Below, in pieces: positions 52,573 to 64,000 of a stretch of DNA of 64,000 bases. The notes below the pieces were generated by a model. That model saw only the letters and a program-made list of their open reading frames with translations, was not told where the DNA came from and ran no database searches. Every line of letters begins with the position of its first letter. The stretch's first letter is position 1. Source of the stretch: Azolla caroliniana (lineage: Eukaryota; Polypodiophyta); the NCBI GenBank assembly GCA_043228905.1, contig JBHGNT010000002.1, positions 21,762,001 through 21,826,000 on the forward strand, given 5' to 3'. Position numbers and translations under genes: made by a program.

Positions 52573-55500
52573 CTCATCAACGGGATAGTGAAGCATGATA
52601 CAAAGGGCTCCTATGAGTAATAAGTGATTCCAAGGGATTGTCGATATTGCCCCTCATAATACGAGGGGTTGTCATTTCTCGAAATTTCCCTGGTTCTGTT
52701 TTTGTCACGCTTTATAAAGGTTGCCAATCACCAAAGAGATGCACCGCACCCTTGAGACATAGTTGCTTCAGAAGATAAGTCTCATCGTGAATAGAAGTCT
52801 CCCCAAAAGAGGAATAGAATAGAGTTTTTCTCCCCCTTGAGTGAATCATATGGAGGACACTTGTATGTTTTGAGATGATCAATGCATTGTCATACTCGTG
52901 AATATATGATCTTGAATCTCAACGAGAAAGTTAATCTTCCTTGTGTATCAACGAGTGGAAACTAGTGAGATATTAGCATCTAACTAAAGTGTGGATTTTG
53001 GATATGGGTCAAATAACAAATATTCTTTTCCGGGTGGTCTGAGAGCAGCTGCTCAATCAATCAGTTATGATATCCCTTTCGCGTTATGCGTTTTGTCGAT
53101 ATCCCTACGTGCGATTCGTTGAACAAAACGAAGATGAAAAAACTTCTTAGGCTTAGGAAATTAATGTCTCGTTTCTTCATAAACTAAATAGTCATTTGGG
53201 TGAGATCGAACAGCATATCGCAGTTACTAGATCAAGCCCCATTCACCGTGTGCAGGTGTAAAGTATATCCGAGCGGCAGGCACCGCTTAAATCCAGATTT
53301 AGGCAAATCCACCAACACCTGTAGCGGATACTAAGAATCCTAATAAAATAGGACTTATTAGGATTAAACGAAAGTAGATGGTAAGGAACACTAATATACA
53401 CGAGATTCGTAGTTTGTCAAGATTCCTGTTGTGTTAACATTTTCATCTCCAGTTGAAGATATTTTTGTAAAGAATGATATCCAATAAATATGGCATCATT
53501 TTGGCGTGGCAACAGTGGATGATTAAGGGAATCTAATAATCAAGTATGTTAAAACAACTATTTGTGTGTGAGTTGTGTATGTATGTATGTATGTTTAGCA
53601 ATAACGAATTAAATGAATACTGAATAGACGAATCAATAATAAATAATTGTAATCATAATAAAAGACTCATGATAATAGTAATATAATAATGTCAAAAAAA
53701 GGGAAAATTTCTGAAAACAAGAAGTGCAAAACCTAATAGAGAATGGGCTCCTTAATGTCATTGCAATAAATTAATGTAAAAAAAGGTAAAAATAATTTAA
53801 AACAACATTTGCAAAACCTAATAGAGAATGGGCTCCTTAATGTTGTGATGTGGCATGTTCATAGGGAGAAAAGCATAGAGAAGCCAAGTGTCTTTCACAG
53901 TGGTCACCAAAAGGATGAAGAAAATTAAGATAACAACAAAGTGTAGTTCAAGAGAAAAACAATGGAACAACGAAGTCGAGGGTTCATTACTCACCAACGT
54001 CTATAGAGAGGAAAAGATGAGCTACAATAATACATAAATAACAACAAGGAAGCACGTGATTATTATGCTACAAACACAAATATCAATAAGGAAGCATTTG
54101 GTGATTATGAATAGGTTGAGGATAAAGGAAAGCTCTTGAAATTTATATAATGAGTTAGTTTTCATGTTCACAAGTTTTGGGATTTGAAGGCCCAAGCTTT
54201 GACAACAAACAAAATATCATGAGATGACGAGTCACAATGGGTGTGCAAAGATCTACAAAGTTGAAAGTTAAAAGTTCAATTTTAGTTGGACTTGATGCCC
54301 CTAAAAACTACTATTGGGGGAATTATAAAACCTTACGAATTATAAAGGCTCAAGGGAGTTGAAGTTGTGGCATTGCAGTCAATTGTCAATGTAGCAATAG
54401 CAAAGGAAATGTGGCATGGATTTTATGCATTGTTTGCCCTCTCTTTCCTCTTCCCTTGCTACTCGCCGACAAGTATTAAGGCACCTACTTGTTTCCCTCA
54501 AGACCTTTGAGTAATTGAAGTGCTCAAAGATTTTTCTTCCATTCAGAAATTTTGGCAAAATTTCATTTTCTACCCGCTGACAAAATTTTGATCACTAAGA
54601 CATAAATAAGCATTGCCCAATAAATAAATCAGGTGTTGGATTTTTTTTTCTATTTATTACAATCAACTTTCAAAGGATTAGGTTTAAGACACAGCCAAAA
54701 ATTCTTCTACAATGTTCAACCCTATTACATAAGATGCGAGAGATTAAGAAGATGAAAGATATAAAATCAAAAGAGTGTTGGGAGGAGGTCCTTGAGTTTC
54801 GAGGTGGAAACTCTACAATTGGCAACCATGTTGTCTTCTGTCATCATATGCCTCGTATGCACCCTCATGATCATTATCCTATGGTAATCCGTTTGTTGAC
54901 AAAGTGTGCCCGCTACTTCTCAAAATTTTGATCCTCGGACGATATCCGACCTAATAAGTTAGCAACATTCTTAGTTATTGTATGTCACTTTTCCCCTCTA
55001 TCGACTCTAATAAGATTGAACCTTTCACCTTACTATTTAACTTATCAACTCTTCCAACTTGAGCTATGCTTAATTCTCTCTCTTTTTTCACATGTTCAAT
55101 TGTAACCTTAATTTATTACAAAACTTAACATTCAAATGTTTGTCACTCTTCACACACACCACATCACAACATAAAACAATGGATACATCTCAAAATCCAC
55201 TTTCACTCCTCTCATTTGCTTCATACCCTTTGTGCCATAATCCATTCACAAAATGGAATCTTCAATTGGTGCACTTGTTCAACGTTTATTCAAAACATTA
55301 GTTCTTACGACGCCTTAACATGGTTATTTATCTTTATTCTAAGTTTTTTATGCAAGGAGTTTTATTTTTAATTTCTTGAATTAACCTTCATGTGCTTATT
55401 ACTTCTTTTGGGGATCATTCGTTCTTGTTAATATTCATTTATTTGGGAGCTTCTCGGCTCCCCTGTAATTTTTTGTGACAACTTGGAATTCTTCTACCTC

Positions 55501-56093
55501 TATAACTATTTATCTTTTCTTAATAGATACATTGGTATACAAATTTCCTCACATCACCTTATTCCTTATTACATATTTGATTGCTCTCAATACCTCTTAT
55601 CACATTCCCATCACACAACAATAATGGGATTTTTAATTGTCACCAGCTTCTTGAAGTAGGTTCACCCAACTTGGTCTAGGAGCCTAGGTTCAAGAGCATG
55701 GAAATTCACATATACTCATGAACAACATTTTTACTGAAATTTCTACCTAAGGTCAACTTCCTTGAGTGTGGTCCGTCCAACAATGTTTGAGATTCTTTCA
55801 AAATGTAGGAACATCTTGTTTGGGGTCCTCAATGTCATCGGGTAGCACATGATTATTATTTCTAGCCCTAAGATTTTTTTATTTTTTTCCAAAAAAACAT
55901 TTTTACTTCCATTAGTTAAGAAAAAGTACATCGGATAATATACAACTCATATGTTACAAGCCACTTTGCATGTCTACAAGAAAACAACATGTATAAATGA
56001 AGCAACAAAGCCTCAACACAAAAATACTCAACAGAAACCCCACAACATGAGCCTCACACAACCCACATTCAACAAAGACACCCTCCAATCTCT
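52573..56093. other. AT-rich intergenic region without identifiable genes
   Basis: No credible coding sequence; small ORFs (54734-54931, 55092-55301, 55743-55931) are probably chance. One local direct repeat (GCAAAACCTAATAGAG...) at 53726 and 53811, offset 85 bp. A run of TATGTATG near 53578-53592. Confidence 0.65.
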
Positions 56094-58296
56094 TCACAAT
56101 TCAGCACCCACCTCTATGTTTGGTACCCTTGGAGGAAACAGCCACCGGGGTGGCTGATAAATCCACTTTGCATTGCCATCCACCATCTGTGACATTGGAG
56201 AACCTCTCCATTTAAGAAGGAAGTGGTATCTAGCTTCTTCATTCGCATCAGAGGGCCCCTGAAGGTTGTCAAACTTTCCTTGGAGCGTAGAAATAAGATT
56301 AAACCAAATCATCATTAAACTCTCAGCCAATGGGGTTCACTTCCCGATAAATGACTCCTTGCACCTAGATACCCACGCTTGCCAAACAGTAAGGCCAGCC
56401 ACTAAAAACCAAATTCTACATACCGTTCCTGTATGTAGAATGAACCTCCTTGAGCTGCAGGTTGTATAGTTCCATTCACCACCTTTAAAGAAGGACTATT
56501 TCCATTCCACCCATGAAACCATGTAGCCAATTCAGTAGCTAACCAAACAACTGCGGCACTTGATACCTAAACTTCAACCCCGCATCGAGCCAGAATTCTT
56601 AAGCTCCTCGTCCAAACTTCTTGGGCTCCCGAGCATCTCCACAAACAATGTGTGATGTCCTCCAAACTCGCTCCACAAGCCTTGCAATTACTCATGCCAC
56701 CCCTTTTCCCCAACCACTCTCTGGTTGGAACAGCCCGATGGGTGATTAACTAAAAAAACACCTTGACCCTCTCGGGGAGGGGTGAGTTCCATATCCTACT
56801 CCTGGTTTTATCCACGAAGACCGAGTCGATAGCTACATGGGTCCATTTGTTGACACACTTCTCACGATGCAAGCATAAATGTCTCCCCAAGCGAGTTGAG
56901 TAGTCAAAGCAACCACGTGATTTACCTGGTTCATCCCTCCACGTATATTCTACAGGATCCCATTCTAAACACTCGAGTGGCTTGCCTTCAACTAAATACA
57001 AGATCCAATCCTCCTCAACCTCATCGACTGATGGAATCACCTTCCATTTCTTACTGTCTCGTGCTACAATTCTAATCGGGGACCAACGAGCACCTGCAAA
57101 TACTGATCCCAACTGGATGATCTTCCCATTCTTTCCTAGACCCTTGGCATTGATAAGTTTTCCGGCATCATCACATTGTCCGAACCATTCACCCTCTTCC
57201 CCATTACTAATAAGAACAGAGTAAACAACTTTATCGACTAGGTCAAGCATCTTCCTGCCATTTCTGAACTTTCTCGCGCCTTCATATAATTTATCCCGAT
57301 TACTAGGGGACAACTGCACCCAATTTTCTCTTGATTGAATCCCAACACCATGCAATATAGCCCACGACATACCCTTGCTATGGCCAAGCATCTTCCCCTC
57401 AGTCGACTTTAAGGTCTCATTCCACAATAGGGGTTGGTGCATCTATTTAGCATTAGTACTTGGACCTATACTGCTAAGATGCACACGGAGCATACCCCAC
57501 ACCTTCATCACTGACATACACGTGCGATCAGCCATACAAAATAGTAATGATTTATGTGGCTTCCAATGCCCACCAAGTCGTGGACTCCAAAGGATGCTCC
57601 TATTAAAAATCAACGTTTTCCATAACTCATTTCCGGACAGCAAGCTCCTTACCAATACCTTACATAACAGTGATTGACTTTGTACTCCAAGGTCGATCAA
57701 TCCTAAACCCCCCTTATTTTTCGGAAGAATCAACGTAGACCATGATACTTTAGCTATTGCGTTGTCTTTCCTATTCTCAGCCCATAGAAAGCCCCTGATA
57801 CACGCTTTAACAATATGAATAACATGCATGTCAACATCCACACTGAGACCGCATGCCACAATGTAAACAAGAGCACACGGTTAGCTACTATGATCCTGCC
57901 AGCTAATGATAAATTCATCCCTGACCAAATGCGGATTTTGTTGCAACTGTATTCTTTTGTCGATAATATCTACACCAATCCACATTCCTAGATATTTGGT
58001 GCCTTCCCCTTTTGCAATCCATCTGAATTCAACATTTGGTTTCCATATCGGCTCTGCCTCCGAGCTAATCCAAAAACCCTTGAACTTATTCCAATTGATG
58101 GCAGCTCCCGATGCTTTGCAAAAGAGATTGATAGCAATCTGTGCCCTCCCCATATTCGCTTCATTACCTTGGAGGTATAGCATCGTATCGTCTGCGAACT
58201 CTGAGTCGAGCAAGAACTTCCTTGTGTTATGGATTGAAAGACCATGTAAACTAACATTGTATCCATAACTCTTATCACAACATTTACTTTCCTCAT
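56094..58296 (-). pseudogene. LINE retrotransposon, 5'-truncated (RT C-terminal half and zf-RVT)
   Basis: On the - strand from about 58275: LHGLSIHNTRKFLLDSEFADDTMLYL holds the RT catalytic box (FADDT); then INWNKFKGFW, KYLGMWIG, ARGFLWAENR-like CIRGFLWAENRKDNAIAKVSW, PKNKGGLGLIDLGVQSQSLL, and the zf-RVT start (WNSPLPERVKVFF). After a frameshift near 56745 come the Cys/His remnants and a C-terminal segment to about 56094. The frame is continuous from 58213 to 56750 apart from in-frame stops (57883, 57445). The missing 5' half is typical of target-primed LINE insertions. No clear poly(A) tail was located. Confidence 0.87.
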
Positions 58297-59970
58297 AGCA
58301 TTTATTAATGCATTCTCTTATTTATTTTCCTTATCCTTGTTTATGAGACTTGGATTGGACTGTTAAGTTTTTTCCTAACCTTCTTCTTAGTGACCTATAT
58401 TTGCTTCGACCCAGTTCTTGGGCTTGACTTGGCAGGTAATGGTATGCTTTTTTGAAGTGGTGGGGCGGTGGTTTTGGTGGAGGGTTTTTCTTGTGATTTG
58501 CTCTAATTTGGTGGAGGGTTTATCCATGTCAATCCTCATGAGGAATGTTGCTTCATATATGTTCTTCATTGTGCAATGTCCTTTTCACTATTTGCAAAAA
58601 CATATTGCCCATTTCATGATTAGAGAAAAACCCTTGCTTTATCTCATGTTATATATTACAACTACATTAGTTCATACATGAACTATGTGGCTACCTTGTG
58701 TTTACTATTATTGGCGACTCATGTTCTAAGCCTCCCTTTTCACATAGCTCTCGTTGTTGTTTGAGATTTTACTTAGCATCTTTGAGCTTGTGAACATCTC
58801 AAGTTTTCTTGTGGTTTTTGCATCCTTAATTTTTTATTCTTCCCATATGAGTGCTTCTAACTTCCCTAATTTCCCTTTGTCTTGTCATTGTGCAATGTTG
58901 CTTGACTTACATTGTTTACTATTCCAAAAGTGTCTTGTTTCTATTCCTTTTTACATTCTTTATTGTTCCAATTTTCTAGGAACTTCCTACGTCCTATATA
59001 TATCCTTCTTTATTCACTTTTAGCCCTCATTGTCTTCCATCACAAAGAGAGAGAGAGGGAGAGAGAGTTCAGTTGGTAAGGTTGCCCACTGGAGACCAGG
59101 AGATCATGGGTTCAACCCCTACATTCCACAATGGCATCTAGTGAATTAAGAGATATGTATGAAGTATATAATAGAGAGGTGAGGAAATTGGGTTCCGAAC
59201 CCAACACGTAGTGTTTGCAGTGTAACAACTGACCATTAAGGTAAGCTAATTACAATAAGAGAGTGAGCGAGTTTGGAATTCTACATAAGAAATTGGCAAC
59301 AATTTGGTTTCAGCTTAACCAGTTTGGCCTTGTCCGAAATCAAACTAGTTAAGCCTTAAACCGGTTTGGCGACCTCGAGCCTAAATGCAACTAAACCAAA
59401 CCACTTGCCAAACCGTCTAAAAACAAATTTAATGGCTTGGTTAGGCTTGAATTGAGCCATTGTCGACTCCTAATTCTACACAAAGCTTGCTCCTAGTGGG
59501 TTAACCAAACTTGGTCTACATATTCTTTAGGATGTCACCCAACTTGGTTTGGGGCGTTGGGCGTATGCAAGCAACACAATTTCATTAAGGAACCTCATAG
59601 ATGTCCTTATCTTTGAGTCCCAATGTCGTGTTTGACTTCCATTTACTCTACCCCAGGCTATAATTTTGCATACATGCTTGGGGGGTGTGCATGTCCTTTA
59701 TCGAGAGAGATTCCTTCCACCCTCTACCCCTCTGAAGCCCTTGTAATCCATAGAAGTGTATGTATATGAGCAATGGGGGCGGCAATTCCGTTACGCACAT
59801 ACAAGTCCAAGGAAACAGTGAACATATGGATTGCTTCCGCTTTTTGTTTCCTGATGGTTCGGGGTAAGAAAAACACGAGAATCCCGAAAAGAGTGTTTCC
59901 TGTCCTGGGGCTCATGGTCACGTGGGGAATGCGACAAATAGAGGTGAACACGACGGGCCGAGAGTATGTG
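58297..59970. other. Intergenic region left of RBL18
   Basis: T-rich sequence with no recognisable gene; ORFs at 58418-58681 and 58754-59023 have hydrophobic, low-complexity translations without family features. A short GA tract is near 59045-59068. Confidence 0.55.
59066..59135 (+). repeat. tRNA-derived (SINE-like) sequence
   Basis: GTTCAGTTGGTAAGG is an A-box/D-arm-like sequence, and GGGTTCAACCCC about 35 nt later is a B-box/T-arm with a 4-bp stem. Spacing is that of a tRNA, but the acceptor stem is poor. A further inverted pair (GGGTTCCGAACCC near 59190, with GACCATTAAGG near 59231) looks like a second tRNA-like unit on the opposite strand. Confidence 0.45.
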
Positions 59971-60005
59971 CATTCGTGTGAGTGAGTGAGTGAGTGAGTG
60001 AGTGA

Positions 60006-60037
<32 letters not shown>

Positions 60038-60216
60038 GTGTGAGTGTCCATATAAAGTCCATGAAACCATAAAGCAAAATATGTTGGAGAAGAAGAAGAA
60101 GAAGAAGAAGAAAGAAGAAGAAAGAAGAAGAAGAAGAAGAAAGAAGAAGAAGGCAGCAGCAGAAGAAGAAAGAAGGAAGAGGAGGAGGAGGAGGAGGAGG
60201 AGGAGGAGGAGGAAGC
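59971..60216 (+). repeat. Compound microsatellite upstream of RBL18: (GAGT)n(GT)n then (GAA)n(GGA)n
   Basis: GAGT/GT repeats span 59977-60047. A nearly pure purine tract spans 60087-60216, made of GAA, GAAA and then GGA units with a short CAGCAGCAG interruption. It ends 84 bp before the RBL18 start codon, so it is likely in the promoter or 5' UTR. ORFs called across it are low-complexity artefacts. Confidence 0.88.
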
Positions 60217-60299
60217 AGACATTAGGCAGAAGCGATCTCCTAGTCTCTCTCTTTTCCTGCCTGTGTTCTTCTCGCAGATTTGCTTCCTCTTGTCTCGCC

Positions 60300-63200
60300 A
60301 TGAACGCTGGGCCTTCTGGTTTCCGTAAGTTCTGTTTTCCCTTTACTTCTCTTATTTTTGTTTCTTCCCTGTTTACGCCTTCGAACTTAATAGAGACCTA
60401 TGGCTTTTTTTTCTTTTCTTTTTTTCTCGATTTGATTGTTGATTTATCCTTAGATCCACTTAGGGTTTTGTGGGTCTATCTCAACTTATTTGCTGTTGAG
60501 TCGAAACACGAGAAAATAACTATTTTCCTTGATAAGGAAGAAACTAGCAAGTAGATGGCAATGATGATTACATCATTCTACTATCCGTATTGAATATACA
60601 GCAAGAAAAGGAAATTTCGAAACAGGAATGATAGAGTTGTGATGTCTCATGGAAATTTTCGAATGTGGAACTGATGGCCAGGATAATGTCTGGGCTGATG
60701 GGCAGGTTGATGAAAATTTCAAAGCATTGATAGATTTTAATTCTCGAAATGCAATATGGAGATATGTCATCATTTGAAAGCGCTGATTTCTACAAGTTTT
60801 AAAGTGATGTAGAGTGTATAAAATTTTATTCACCCCGAGTCTTGAACTCAATGAAAATTCTCTAGATCCAAAATCCCTTCTACAATTCTGGAGATGGCTA
60901 TGAAATATGAAGCAAACACCTCGAGTCACTTTTCAACATTGAGATATTTTACAAGAATTTGATTTACTGAATGTAACTACAAGAAAGCCGAAATGTTTGA
61001 AATTGGCAGATTTTTCTGTGTGTCCTTGGTTATGGCAGTTAAAGAATAATGACAGGATGTAAAGTTGTGTCAAGTAAAAAATTTATGAATATGTCAGTAT
61101 AACACAAGCTGAAGATATCTGTTTTTTGTGCATATGACATCATGCTGTTTCTATATCAAACAGAGAGGAAAATAGAGGGATTAAGATTTTCATACACCGC
61201 TGTAAACTGAGAAATATACCAATGTTCAGTGGCTTGATTACACATCATGTTTGGTTAACACGGGGCTTGGTTCAATGCATTGTTGGTTTTCTATTAATGT
61301 GCTACATAAGAGGAAAGCATGAATAAACAGGGATATATAGAGGAAAGAGTACTTAGAAAGATTGACTTTGTCAACAATGTATAAGTCCAAAGTGGGGATA
61401 TATAGACGAAAGACTACTCAGAAAGATTGACTATGTCAACAAATCTCTAAGGCCAAAGTGGACTGCGAGACCCAAAGAGTCATAATTCAGAAAAACAAAG
61501 CCCATCCAGCTGACCTTGTAATAAGATATTGGCTATGTCTGCTTAACTCAGAGAATAGTTGGCTATGTAACATTTGCCTCTACTTCTTGATTCAAAACCT
61601 ATGTGATCATAAGTAGATGCTACTTTTCCACTTGATGGATTGGAGGAGGCTTGTTCTCAATATTTTCTGCTGTTCTAGTAGTAGTCACGTTAACCTGAGG
61701 AAGCTCTTTGCTTTTTCTGTTGTTGACTGTGCTTCAGATGGATCACTTGATTGTTATGAGGCAGAATAACTGTTATTGACGTTTTACGTTCTAGGCAGAT
61801 ATAGGCAGTTATTCAATCTATTCATCCAAATCTTGTAAGTTATCCTCTGTGCATTTATTGCTTTCTGCTCATTGTGTGATGGTTAACCAGGTTTTACTCA
61901 CCCTTGCTGTATGTGAATTAGAGGCAGTACCTTGCTTATTCGCTGATTAGTACAGAATTATATTTGGTTTTTAGTCTCAGATGGTTCCGCAGACTCTTGG
62001 GTTCTTGTGTCCTTGGTGTTTAAGCTCCAAAGATGTGCAGTATTGCACTCTCTTTCCAAGCTCCGCAACCCTGTTTTCTTCCTGGGAAAAGTGGCCTTCG
62101 AGACTTTTCCATCATGCTCTGTATGTTGTTGTCTCTGTTGTCAGCAAGGATCATATACATGTTCCTTCAGGTTTCCCTTAACTGTAAATGCTAAGTTTCA
62201 GCACGAAAGAAAAAAACAGTGCCATTGCGAATTTGCAATGAAATATATATCCTTCTAGAATTCAGACCACCAGGATTAACTTATGGTGAAGTCTGGATTT
62301 GTCTAGGATCTAAATATTGAGAACTCACTCGCAACCTATACATCAATCGATTCACATGACGAACATGATGACTTATCACTTTACCATAATTGTTGTTCAT
62401 GTGATGGATTCCTCTACTTTTCCAACAATAATCGAAGTTCGTCCTCATATCCTGTATTACCTTTCATGCCCTCCTTTTTACAAACTTGTATTTTCTGCAT
62501 GCAGACTTACCTGTGGGTACCTGGGCATAATTCCACTTTTTGCATGTATGAGGATTTTGTGCCAGAATTTCCGGTTCATGGCTTACGACTCTGTTCACAT
62601 TCTCATGAAGTGTGGTCTGCTGCTAGTCTATTGCTTTTGTTATTCTGGCCAGCACACTAGTATGTCTGTCAAGGAGCACCTATTTAGTTCCAGCATAATT
62701 GGGTGTGTGGATTTCACTATGAAGGAGTTTCTTCAGACGTGGTCTTTGTTGTCACCACTACCTGATACACTAGAGGCACCGTGGCTATGTTGCCTTCTGA
62801 ACAGTAATCGTTCTAATAGAAATTTTTAACCCTGCAGCTATTAGTATTACTTTCTGGTATATTTGAAAGAGTTGTTGCATTCACTTTCTTGTGGTGAGAC
62901 TCTAGTCAATGTTGGTGAGCTCTACTGGATCATCAAGGGCAGGATTCAATTATATGCTTCTACTGGATCATCAAGGGCAGCAGATGAAAGAAGCCAAGCT
63001 TTCCTGTTTGTGTATTATCTAATTTGGCATTTGAATTTCTAGATATATGAGTAAATGAAGTTTGTGTAAAACATGAGATTCCTTTATCCTCTTAGCATGA
63101 AGATAGATCTCTGATTGTCTGCCGACAGACAATACCCCCGTTTACCATATCTTCAAGGGTAGAATAGAGACGAAGTCAGGCTTTCCTTGCATGATTTGGC

Positions 63201-63826
63201 TTGATTGGGAATCAAATTTAGCATTTATATTTTTACATATATGATTAAATGTACATTGTGTCAATTTTATGAATCCATTGCCCCCTTAGTATAGTATTAA
63301 GAAATATTTTCGGTTTTATGCTGACAGACAATGCCCCCGTGTCAAAGGTGGCAGTCGTAGCATGTGGCATTGCCTCAGTATTAGTGGGCACACAAAGAGG
63401 GGCAAAGGCTTGTTGTCTTTCTTACCAGGTCAGTATTCTCTCTCAAACAAATATTTTCAGATATATACAAAATGGCAAGGGTTCCTTATTTATAAGAAGC
63501 TAGAAACTCATCATTTTGTTCTGGATGAATCCCAGGATATAGTCAAGAAATATCAGTTTTGGCGGGTATTGACAGCACCTTGCATTTTCTCATCGACACC
63601 TGAGCTTATTTTTGGTCTATATCTTATATACTACTTCCGGATATTTGAGAGGCAAATTGGCTCGAATAAATATACGGTTTAAGTTTCTCATTGATTTTGA
63701 TTTACATTAAACATTATATTTTGAAACTAGCAACTGATTCTTGTTACTCCTCTTTCTAGGTATTTTTGGCATTCACCACGATACTGTCTACACTGTTAAA
63801 TTTAGTGTCTATTTATATTCTGAAAG
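60300..63826 (+). CDS. RBL18: Rhomboid-like protein 18 / UBAC2-type membrane protein (exons 1-4, continues beyond window)
   Basis: Exons: 60300-60324, 63328-63428, 63536-63676, 63760-63826; later exons lie off the right edge. The joined start reads [19 protein letters not shown], then [82 protein letters not shown]. This matches the N-terminal rhomboid-like part of the UBAC2/RBL18 family: hydrophobic membrane segments and the conserved F.SSTPEL.FG and FER..GS.K motifs. The family includes catalytically inactive rhomboid-like ER proteins with a C-terminal UBA domain (not in the window). Introns are GT-AG; intron 1 is 3.0 kb. Confidence 0.9.
61330..61462 (+). repeat. 65-bp tandem duplication in RBL18 intron 1
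   Basis: GGGATATATAGAGGAAAGA at 61330 recurs at 61395 (GGGATATATAGACGAAAGA); both continue through AGAAAGATTGACT and CCAAAGTGG. No function inferred. Confidence 0.8.
62960..63346 (+). repeat. Tandem duplication (~180-200 bp) spanning the RBL18 exon 2 acceptor
   Basis: The block from TCAAGGGCAG (62971) to CGACAGACAATACCCCCGT (about 63123-63141) is repeated in diverged form from TCAAGGGTAG (63153) to TGACAGACAATGCCCCCGT (63322-63340). The second copy carries the true exon 2 acceptor (AG at 63326-63327); the first carries a look-alike acceptor (AG at 63127-63128). Confidence 0.75.
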
Positions 63827-64000
63827 GTACCTGCTCTCGCCTTGCTAGACATGTATATCTTCGTTACTATTCAAATTATTGTAGGAATGCAAAATGCAAG
63901 AAACAATGCAAGAAACAATATGCCAGAATTTTATGGCAAGAAACAATATGCAACGATTTCTAGATTATGCAACGATTTCTAGAAACAATATGAAACAATT

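Noticed and set aside
60006-60554. 182-aa + strand ORF (Lys/Glu/Arg-rich) and Ser-rich - strand ORFs around it.
   Set aside because: Low-complexity translation of microsatellites; the real RBL18 first exon (60300-60324) is in another frame.
61981-62829. ORFs 61981-62181 and 62317-62829 (+), the latter 170 aa.
   Set aside because: They fall inside RBL18 intron 1 and show no homology or codon pattern; probably chance frames.

Overview
This is nuclear DNA of a land plant. Three intron-containing host genes sit on the + strand of the right third: the chaperonin subunit CCT-zeta (CCT6, 42481-49499), an APO-family organelle RNA-splicing factor (51149-52572) and the start of a rhomboid-like UBAC2/RBL18-type ER membrane protein (60300 to beyond the right edge). 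APO proteins are, to my knowledge, restricted to plants. Plant Ty1/copia, Ty3/gypsy and LINE elements, plus TTTAGGG-like sequence, agree with this. The species cannot be named; large introns and a Penelope-like element would fit a seedless vascular plant or gymnosperm, but that is a guess.

The left two thirds (1-42000) is a nest of transposons. (1) 1-5290: an apparently intact Ty3/gypsy chromovirus ('element A') with full-length gag and pol; its 5' LTR lies off the left edge. It is inserted in the protease region of (2) 'element B copy 1' (5291-13586), a GC-rich Ty3-like element of a different type. (3) Copy 1 is also interrupted in its RNase H region by a Penelope-like element (7210-11075), flanked by a 125-bp direct duplication of B sequence. 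(4) 14479-17900: a CACTA-like element (inferred) full of short palindromes with the core GATGCANTGCATC; a related cluster (18722-19050) holds a 111-nt near-perfect palindrome. (5) 20237-24061 (- strand): the 3' part of a Ty1/copia element. (6) 24062-30500 (- strand): B copy 2 without its 5' end. (7) 33437-39142 (+ strand): the 5' part of a copia element of the same family, holding Ty3 element C (34043-38048), which in turn holds a young non-autonomous LTR element (34058-35998). (8) 39143-40795 (+ strand): the 5' LTR and gag start of a B element. The two copia halves are both broken by B at the same gag site, and the two B halves abut at the same gag point. The simplest reading is one copia element carrying one B element, later split by an inversion of about 10.3 kb.

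The most notable signals are two -1 ribosomal frameshift sites. Element A has GTTAAAC, a 6-nt spacer and an 11-bp stem at the gag/pol overlap. Element B has GGATTTT directly before a UAG, followed 6 nt later by an H-type pseudoknot, placed between protease and reverse transcriptase. The B signal is present in two diverged copies with compensatory base-pair changes.

The right third is gene space. Host introns carry local tandem duplications. Between APO and RBL18 lie a 5'-truncated LINE (56094-58296, - strand), a tRNA-derived repeat, and microsatellites directly upstream of RBL18.
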